In this document: positions 6,332-11,042 of the stretch, piece after piece
How the letters are laid out: every line of letters begins with the position of its first letter
Numbering within the stretch: the first letter of the stretch is position 1
Origin: CF-13 sp036782775
GTDB taxonomy: Bacteria; Chloroflexota; Dormibacteria; CF-121
Reading direction: 5' to 3'
NCBI GenBank assembly: GCA_036782775.1
Contig: DAIPYJ010000092.1
Location: 1 to 11,042 of the forward strand
Length of the DNA stretch: 11,042 bases
The notes under the pieces: model-generated
What the model saw: the letters and a program-made list of their open reading frames with translations, nothing else
The model's database searches: none
Told to the model about the DNA's origin: nothing
Made by a program: the position numbers and the translations under genes

Positions 6332-7310
6332 GGCTGCCCCCCACCCTGCCCTCCCCCCGTGAACGGGGGGAGGGAAAAATGGCCAGCGGAAGCAGGGCGG
6401 TGACGCAGAAGTTGGGCTCGTTGACGATCTGGCTGATACGAAGCTCGGCCGCGAGGCTGCACAGCAGGTAGGCGTCTTCCGCTGAGAGATCGTGCTCGCG
6501 CTGCAGCCACTCGATCAGCCCCCGAACGGCGTTGCGCGCGTTCTCCCTGAGGTCCGGTCCGCTTGCCGAGGAGCCAAACGCCACCGGTCCGCCATCGCGC
6601 GGCAGGGAGTCCCCGCGAGGACTGAGGAATTGATAAGTCGAAGGTGGAAGGGAACGCCCGCGGATGACGCGGAGCCGCAATTGGGCGCTCAGGTCGCATT
6701 CGATCGCGGTCAGGCAAACTTCGCCGTCGCCCTGAACCGCATGCCCGTCACCCGCAGACAGCAGCGCCCCCTCGACCAGCACGGGTAAATAGAGGATGCT
6801 GCCACGGCTCAGCTGGCGAGTGTCGATGTTGCCGCCGCCCTCGTGCGGCGGTCGAACCGGGATCGGACCGGAGCGGTCCGGCGCGACCCCGATCGTGCCG
6901 AAAAACGGGGCCTGCACCAGGTGAATGCCGGGCAAGAACTCGACCACACCGTCAGCGAGCGCGCTGTACCGAATGTAGGGCTGCCGAAAATCGTCGGGCA
7001 GCAGTCCCCGTTCCGGCAAGATCGCGGTCCAGCCCCAGCTCGCCGTTTCTACCTCGAGAACCTCGACCGCAAGAATGTCACCGCGACGGGCGCCCTCGAC
7101 GTAGATCGGACCGGTCAACGGATAGGTCCGGCTTCGGTCGAGCTCGGTGACAACCCTAGCGGGATCTCCGCGCCGAATCTGGTGGTCGCTGACGTCGTTG
7201 GTTTCGAGCGTCACGACATCGCCGTCGCCGATTACGAGCGCAGGGGAAAGCTGTCGGTCCCAAACGTGATGGGGAATCTTCGCGACGAGCCGCCGCTCAG
7301 TCGCGGGCAA
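6324..7310 (-). CDS. fmdA: Acetamidase/formamidase family protein (FmdA/AmdA)
   Basis: An amidohydrolase of about 328 aa of the FmdA_AmdA family, which hydrolyses short amides (formamide to formate and ammonia, or acetamide to acetate and ammonia). Diagnostic motifs: GDGDVVTLETND (about residues 28-39), LTGPIYVEGARRGDILAV, HLVQAPFFGTIGVAP, GGGNIDTRQL (158-167) and the hallmark GDGHAVQGDGE (187-197), then RISQIVNEPNF near the end. The family sequence ends at about LPLAIF; the remaining 17 residues are encoded by palindromic copy B. Start: TTG at 7310, with AGAGG about 6 nt upstream and 14 nt of overlap with the upstream gene. The frame is open further upstream (to 7382), but that stretch is the shadow of the upstream gene. 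The exact substrate cannot be read from the sequence. Confidence 0.85.
   Translation of the reverse strand: MPATERRLVAKIPHHVWDRQLSPALVIGDGDVVTLETNDVSDHQIRRGDPARVVTELDRSRTYPLTGPIYVEGARRGDILAVEVLEVETASWGWTAILPERGLLPDDFRQPYIRYSALADGVVEFLPGIHLVQAPFFGTIGVAPDRSGPIPVRPPHEGGGNIDTRQLSRGSILYLPVLVEGALLSAGDGHAVQGDGEVCLTAIECDLSAQLRLRVIRGRSLPPSTYQFLSPRGDSLPRDGGPVAFGSSASGPDLRENARNAVRGLIEWLQREHDLSAEDAYLLCSLAAELRISQIVNEPNFCVTALLPLAIFPSPRSRGEGRVGGSHG
6337..6374 (-). repeat. GC-rich palindromic element, copy B (REP-like, with G-quadruplex motif)
   Basis: Perfect 12-bp arms CCCTCCCCCCGT and ACGGGGGGAGGG (6349-6374) surround a 2-nt loop. On the - strand the right arm runs into GGGCAGGGTGGGGGG, giving four G-runs of three or more (6358-6337) separated by 1-2 nt, a textbook G-quadruplex pattern. 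The element is read in frame as the C-terminus of the acetamidase-like protein (PSPRSRGEGRVGG) and ends 5 nt before the ATG of the GGT-fold gene. It matches copy A at 897-935 in layout, reading frame and position relative to the next start. Confidence 0.75.
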
Positions 7311-8253
7311 CGGCGGCCTCTGCCCGTGCCCACTCGTGGGAATGCTCCAACCACCAGCGCGCAATGTCCTCCCGCCGCGCAATCCAGACGTCCTTCAAGC
7401 CGAGCGCGTGCTCGATCACCTCGCGCAGAGCGGACAGCCGGCCGGCCTGGCCGAAGAGCCGCGCATGGACGCCGATCGTCATCATCTTCGGATGGCCGGC
7501 GCGCGCCTCGCGACGGTATTCGTCGATGGCGCGTTTGACCAGATCGACGAAGTCGGTTGGGCTCGAGAACCCCTGGGCGAAGATGAATCGCGAGTCGTTG
7601 TAGACCAGGGAATGAGGGATCACGAGGTGGCGCTTGCCCGAGACCTCGACAAAATAGGGCAGGTCGTCGTTGTAGGCATCCGAGTCGTAAAGGAATCCTG
7701 CCTCCTCGACCAGCAGCTCTCGCGTATGGATGCTGGGCGCGTATCGGTGGTACACGCCGACCGGACGACGGCCGCAGGTTCGGGTGATGGACTCGATCGC
7801 GAGCTTGATACGCCGGCGCTCCTCCTCGCGGTCATGCAGCCAGACCTCTTCCCAGCGCCAGCCGTGGCTGCAGGGTTCGTGGTCGGCGCGGCGGATCCAT
7901 TCGCCAACCTGCGGATTCTGTTCGATGGCGACGGCGGCGGCGTAGAAGGTGACCTTGACCCGGTACTCGTCGAGCAGGCGCAGGATGCGCCAGATACCGG
8001 CGCGGCTGCCGTACTCGTACATCGACTCGGCGCCAAGGTCGCGGAATCGTTCCGGGAGGATGTAGGAAACCTCAGTCATGCCTTCGTTTCGCTGGTCACC
8101 AAATTGCTTGGCGTACTCGGAGCCCTCCTCGTAATTGACGATGATGCTCAGTGCCAGCGCCGCGTCGTTGGGCCAGCGCACGAGCGGCGGGTTCGGACCG
8201 TAGCCGACGAAATCGCGTGGCGGTCCCGGAACGCTGACCTGCTGCAGGTTCAC
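7297..8253 (-). CDS. puuE: PuuE-type allantoinase / polysaccharide deacetylase-fold protein
   Basis: A 318-aa cytoplasmic protein very close to the PuuE allantoinase pattern (allantoin to allantoate; NodB-fold, reported to be metal-independent): RDFVGYGPNPP near the N-terminus, VNYEEGSE (about residues 39-46) in place of the deacetylase TFDD motif, YEYGSRAGIWRILRLLDEY (79-97), SHGWRW (129-134), GFLYDSDAYNDDLPY, HLVIPHSLVYND and PKMMTIGVHARLFG. Start chosen at the GTG at 8253, whose GTGA overlaps the TGA of the ABC ATPase gene; a longer frame begins at the GTG at 8280. It overlaps the acetamidase-like gene by 14 nt. Related family members act on other substrates, so allantoin is likely but not certain. 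Confidence 0.85.
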   Translation of the reverse strand: MNLQQVSVPGPPRDFVGYGPNPPLVRWPNDAALALSIIVNYEEGSEYAKQFGDQRNEGMTEVSYILPERFRDLGAESMYEYGSRAGIWRILRLLDEYRVKVTFYAAAVAIEQNPQVGEWIRRADHEPCSHGWRWEEVWLHDREEERRRIKLAIESITRTCGRRPVGVYHRYAPSIHTRELLVEEAGFLYDSDAYNDDLPYFVEVSGKRHLVIPHSLVYNDSRFIFAQGFSSPTDFVDLVKRAIDEYRREARAGHPKMMTIGVHARLFGQAGRLSALREVIEHALGLKDVWIARREDIARWWLEHSHEWARAEAAVARD

Positions 8254-9915
8254 GCCGCGCCCGCCTCGGTCTTGAAACACTGCTCGACGATCATCGGCTC
8301 GGTGAGGTTGGGCTTGCGCAGCTCGCTGACAGCCCGTCCGTGCCGGAAGACGATCACCCGGTCGCAGCGCGCGCCCGACGCCGGCAGCTCCTCGGCGCTG
8401 TAACCGGCCTTACGGGAGGCACTCACGAGCCGATCCCACGACTGCGGCGCGTATCCCACCCGGAACTCGCGCAGGNNNNNNNNNNCGGTCGCAGAGGTGG
8501 GCGAGGTCTTCGTACTCGACGCTGGCGATTAGGATGGCGCCGCCGCCCGCGGCGAAATCGCGAATCCGCTGGAAGATCTGCTGGCGGGCACCGACGTCAA
8601 CGCCCTGGGTTGGCTCGTGCAGCAGCAGCACCAGCGGATCGACCTGGAACCACTTGCCGACCAGAGCTTTCTGCTGATTCCCACCGCTGAGCTCAGCAAA
8701 GCGCTTGTCAGGATCCGGCGGCATGACCTGAAAGTCGCCGAGCAACTGCGTCACACGGCGGCGCTCTTGCTGATGGCGAAGCAAGCCGCCCCGGAAGTAG
8801 CGGGAAACGGTCGCCAGGGTGAGGTTCTCGAGCACGCTCGCCTCCTGGGCACTGCCATTCTGCAACCGGTCGGCCGGCAGCAAGGCGAGCCGGGCCTCGA
8901 TCGCGCGGCGCGGCGAGAAATCGAGCAGGTCATGGCGACGCCCGCCGATCTGCAGGCCACCCTGCGCCTCGCCTCCCGCTCCAAAGAGCAGGTAGGGCAC
9001 GCGATCATGTCCCATGCCGAGAAGCCCCGTTAGACCGACGACTTCGCCACGGCGAAGCTGCAGCCGGAAGTCGGCGAGGCCGCCACCGGACACGATCTCG
9101 GTGTCCATCAGGATGTCACCCTGCACCTCGGCCCTGCTCGGATACAGCTGTCCGAGTACGCGTCCCAGGATGCGTTCGAGCAGATCTCGCTCGGTAAGAT
9201 CCCGGGTCACCGCGGTGTCGACGCGGGCACCGTCGCGCAAGATGGTGACGCGATCTGTGACGGCGCGAACTTCCTCGAGCCGGTGCGTCACAAAGATCAC
9301 GCCGTAGCCCGACTCGGTGACGCGGCGCAGCGTGGCGAAAAGGCGTTCCACGCCGTCGCGCGGTAGGTAGACAGTCGGCTCATCGAGCACCAGGACACCG
9401 CGCTGGTGCTCGCCGATCCGATCGAGTGCGCGGACGATGGCGACCATGGCGCGATCGACGGCGGAAAGCGAAAGCACAAGGGCATCGGGCGAAATGTGGT
9501 CGGCGCGGAACTGACCCAGCAGGTCCCGCACGCGCCGGCGCTCACTGCCCCAGCGCATGCGCCACATCGCGCCGGTGTCGTAATGCCCGACCCGCAGGTT
9601 CTCGAGCACCGTCATCGTCGGCGCCAGGCCCAGGTCCTGGTGGACGAAGCTGAGCCCAGAAGCGTCCGACTTCCTTGCGTCGAGAGGTAGGGGGATAGGC
9701 TCGCCCGCGATCGACAGCGCGCCGCCCGCATCAGGCGTGTAATAACCGGCCAGAATCTTGATCAGGGTCGACTTCCCCGACCCATTCTGTCCGACCAGAC
9801 CATGGATCTCGCCGGGTAAGACGTCGAGGTCGACGGCCCGCAGGACTGTCCGACCACTAAAGGTCTTTGACAGTCCGCGGACCGAGAGAACCGGATTGGT
9901 CAGCTCACACCCCAC
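8250..9915 (-). CDS. Two-domain sugar-type ABC transporter ATPase (RbsA/MglA-like), interrupted by an assembly gap
   Basis: ATPase of a ribose/simple-sugar-type (CUT2) importer with two fused nucleotide-binding domains. Domain 1 has Walker A GQNGSGKST (residues 42-50), Q-loop FVHQDLGL, degenerate signature LSLSAVDRAMVAIVRAL and Walker B GVLVLDEPT. Domain 2 has a degenerate P-loop (GLTGLLGMGHDR), signature LSGGNQQKALVGKWF and HEPTQGVDVGAR. The frame is intact from 9915 to LIASVEYEDLAHLCD, then meets 10 Ns (8476-8485). On the far side a different frame carries the expected C-terminus (CDRVIVFRHGRAVSEL ... LTEPMIVEQCF, 8366-8250), preceded by about 35 codons resembling DnaG primase. A true gap length of 9 or 12, for example, would restore the frame but not explain the extra segment. 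Start GTG at 9915 overlaps the binding-protein gene by 16 nt. Confidence 0.8.
8367..8475 (-). pseudogene. DnaG primase-like fragment inside the ABC ATPase frame (likely chimeric contig end)
   Basis: The last 109 nt before the N gap translate in frame with the ABC C-terminus as LREFRVGYAPQSWDRL, then RKAGYSAEELPASGA. The pattern F-x-x-GYAP-x-SWD, then (K/R)-x-G-(Y/F)-S-x-E-E-L-x-x-(A/S)-G matches the start of the DnaG primase catalytic core (compare EFQIGYALDSWD in B. subtilis, from memory). No sugar ABC ATPase has this between the H-loop region and the CDRV motif. The sequence flips to ABC at a CTGCGACCG that also occurs on the other side of the gap, suggesting a join at shared bases. Confidence 0.6.
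8476..8485. other. Assembly gap, 10 Ns
   Basis: Exactly ten unknown bases, a conventional scaffold placeholder, so the true distance is unknown. The reading frames of the ABC ATPase on either side do not agree at the stated length. Confidence 0.98.
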
Positions 9916-11042
9916 TGGGCCTTGAACTTTGATTTGTAATCGCCGACGCCATACCACTCCGATTCCTGGGCGCTAAGGTCGACGCTGTCGATATTCGAGG
10001 CGTCAAACAGCCGGGTGGGAATATTGAGGTCTGGCAGCGGCTGCTGGCCCGCCAGCACGCGCATGCCTTGGTCGGCGAAGGCCCAGCCTTGCAGCAGGTT
10101 GGGGCCGCCGGTTTCGGCCGCGACCACGTACTTGTTCTTCAGGTTCTGCATCACCGACGGGGTAGCGTTGAACGAAACGATCTTGACTTTGGTCTGCGCG
10201 TTCGCCGAGGTGACGCCCGGGACCATGAAGATCACTTCGCCATCGAAGTCAGGCACGAAGTAGTTGACATTGGGGTTGGCGCGAATCAGTGATGCCGTCT
10301 TGGTGGTCAGCTGGTTCCATTGCGAGATCGGCACGTCGACCACCTGCACCTTGCAGCTCGAGCACAACCGATGCAGCTCGTTGACGAAGGCGTCCCGCTC
10401 CAGGTCGGTGATCACGGGAACGTCCGCGGACCGGGTGTAGATGATGTTGGCGTTGCCCTTCGAATCGGCGACGATCCAGTCCGCCTCGATCTTCCCTGGG
10501 AGCGCGAACTGGTGGGTGGCCTGGCCGATTACTCCGTCCGGGGCGCCAGGCAGCAACGGGCCGGGGCCCTGGGCGTTGGCCGTGAGCACGGGAATGCCCG
10601 CCGCCTTCGCCTGGGCGATCGCGGGCGCGACCAGGTTGGCGGGAAAGCCGTCGACGAAAATGACCCCGGCTCTCGCCTGAACGGCCTGCTCGATGCCGCG
10701 GGTCGCTTCCGCCACCGAGCCCTTCGCATCGAAACCGACCGCGTTGACGCCGGCGGTGGCAGCGCCTTCCTTCATCCCCTGAAGGATGAACTGCTCAAAC
10801 GGGATGCTCAGACTCGCTGAGATGTACCACATCGACTTGCCCTTTAACGACGCGGCGTTGAACGGCTGGCCCGCCGGCTTCCAGGAGCTTTGAGGCGCCT
10901 CTGCCTGTTTCGCGAGCTGTTGGGCTTCGGATACGTTGGCGCTGCCTGAGCTACTGGTCCCGGCGTTGCCGCCACCGCTGCCGCAGGCGGCGGTGATCAG
11001 GCACCCAGAAACCACGAGAACTTTGACTAAGCCGGTCGACTT
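9900..11042 (-). CDS. Lipoprotein substrate-binding protein of a sugar-type ABC importer (5' end off the window)
   Basis: Extracytoplasmic binding protein of the periplasmic-binding-protein-4 (RbsB-like) class. The frame stays open past the GTG at 11015 to the right edge, reading KSTGLVKVLVVSGCLITAACGSGGG: a basic n-region, a hydrophobic core and an ITAAC-G lipobox, so the true start lies at or beyond 11042. A Gly/Ser-rich linker follows, then the binding fold: MWYISASLSIPFEQFILQG, GIEQAVQARAGVIFVDGFP, AGIPVLTANAQ, a Cys-Ser-Ser-Cys pair (LCSSCK), VNYFVPDFDG and ETGGPNLLQGWAFADQGMRVLAG. At least 371 aa are visible. The ligand is unknown; neighbouring genes suggest a nitrogenous amide or ureide and not a sugar. 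Its 3' end overlaps the ATPase start by 16 nt. No permease gene lies between them, although an importer of this type needs one. Confidence 0.85.
   Translation of the reverse strand, partial: KSTGLVKVLVVSGCLITAACGSGGGNAGTSSSGSANVSEAQQLAKQAEAPQSSWKPAGQPFNAASLKGKSMWYISASLSIPFEQFILQGMKEGAATAGVNAVGFDAKGSVAEATRGIEQAVQARAGVIFVDGFPANLVAPAIAQAKAAGIPVLTANAQGPGPLLPGAPDGVIGQATHQFALPGKIEADWIVADSKGNANIIYTRSADVPVITDLERDAFVNELHRLCSSCKVQVVDVPISQWNQLTTKTASLIRANPNVNYFVPDFDGEVIFMVPGVTSANAQTKVKIVSFNATPSVMQNLKNKYVVAAETGGPNLLQGWAFADQGMRVLAGQQPLPDLNIPTRLFDASNIDSVDLSAQESEWYGVGDYKSKFKAQWGVS

Noticed and set aside
6349..6374. Perfect 12-bp hairpin as an intrinsic transcription terminator
   Set aside because: In the direction of transcription (minus strand) the T-run precedes the hairpin and a G-rich tract follows; on the plus strand an A-run follows. 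Neither gives a U-tail, and it lies within an overlapping gene pair.
7311..7382. Longer N-terminus for the acetamidase/formamidase protein starting at 7382
   Set aside because: The extra 24 residues lie wholly inside the upstream gene, show no family similarity and look like frame shadow; the TTG at 7310 with AGAGG upstream fits better.
7336..8403. Long (355-codon) open frame on the plus strand opposite the PuuE-like gene
   Set aside because: The minus strand carries a near full-length PuuE pattern with proper coupling to its neighbours; the plus frame shows no domain and crosses the end of the ABC gene.
10900..11015. Complete binding protein starting at the GTG at 11015
   Set aside because: That start gives a signal peptide without a basic n-region; the frame stays open to the right edge and reads a proper lipoprotein leader, so the gene is 5'-partial.
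1..11042. CRISPR arrays, tRNA or rRNA genes, transposases and integrase sites
   Set aside because: No regularly spaced repeats, no tRNA-like cloverleaf or rRNA stretches, and no transposase or recombinase motifs were seen on either strand; the only repeats are the two palindromic copies.

Overview
The window is a GC-rich bacterial scaffold with very tight gene packing, many GTG/TTG starts and no long non-coding stretch. A run of exactly 10 Ns (8476-8485) looks like a scaffolding placeholder, so this is probably metagenomic or draft data. Gene content (an NrfD-anchored formate dehydrogenase, a lipoprotein substrate-binding protein with a ribose-type ABC ATPase, and amidohydrolases) fits a soil actinobacterium or Chloroflexota/Dormibacterota-like lineage. 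That placement is only a guess.

Left half, + strand (1-4763): the iron-sulfur subunit of a respiratory formate dehydrogenase, whose catalytic subunit probably ends at the left edge; its NrfD-type membrane subunit; a half-size luciferase-like monooxygenase protein; a hydantoinase/dihydropyrimidinase-family amidohydrolase; and a zinc-type medium-chain dehydrogenase. Neighbours overlap, abut or lie within 56 nt of each other, consistent with one transcription unit.

Right half, - strand (11042-4760), read right to left: a lipoprotein substrate-binding protein (5' end off the window), a two-domain sugar-type ABC ATPase (broken at the N gap), a PuuE-type allantoinase/polysaccharide deacetylase-fold protein, an acetamidase/formamidase, and a gamma-glutamyltransferase-fold Ntn hydrolase. 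All four junctions overlap (16, 4, 14 and 8 nt). The two units converge and their stop codons overlap by 4 nt at 4760-4763, leaving no room for an ordinary terminator.

Functionally this reads as an uptake-and-degradation island for a nitrogenous amide or ureide: importer parts, three C-N bond hydrolases, a hydantoinase-like ring opener, an oxidoreductase, and next to them a formate dehydrogenase that could oxidise formate released by the formamidase-type enzyme. The hydantoinase-like and GGT-like proteins keep their catalytic centres but have lost the residues that recognise the textbook substrates, so the real substrate is unknown.

Two structural oddities stand out. A GC-rich palindromic element occurs twice, each time encoding the C-terminal tail of one gene and placing a G-rich tract just before the next start codon. 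At the N gap, about 35 codons that resemble DnaG primase sit inside the ABC ATPase reading frame, most likely a chimeric contig end.
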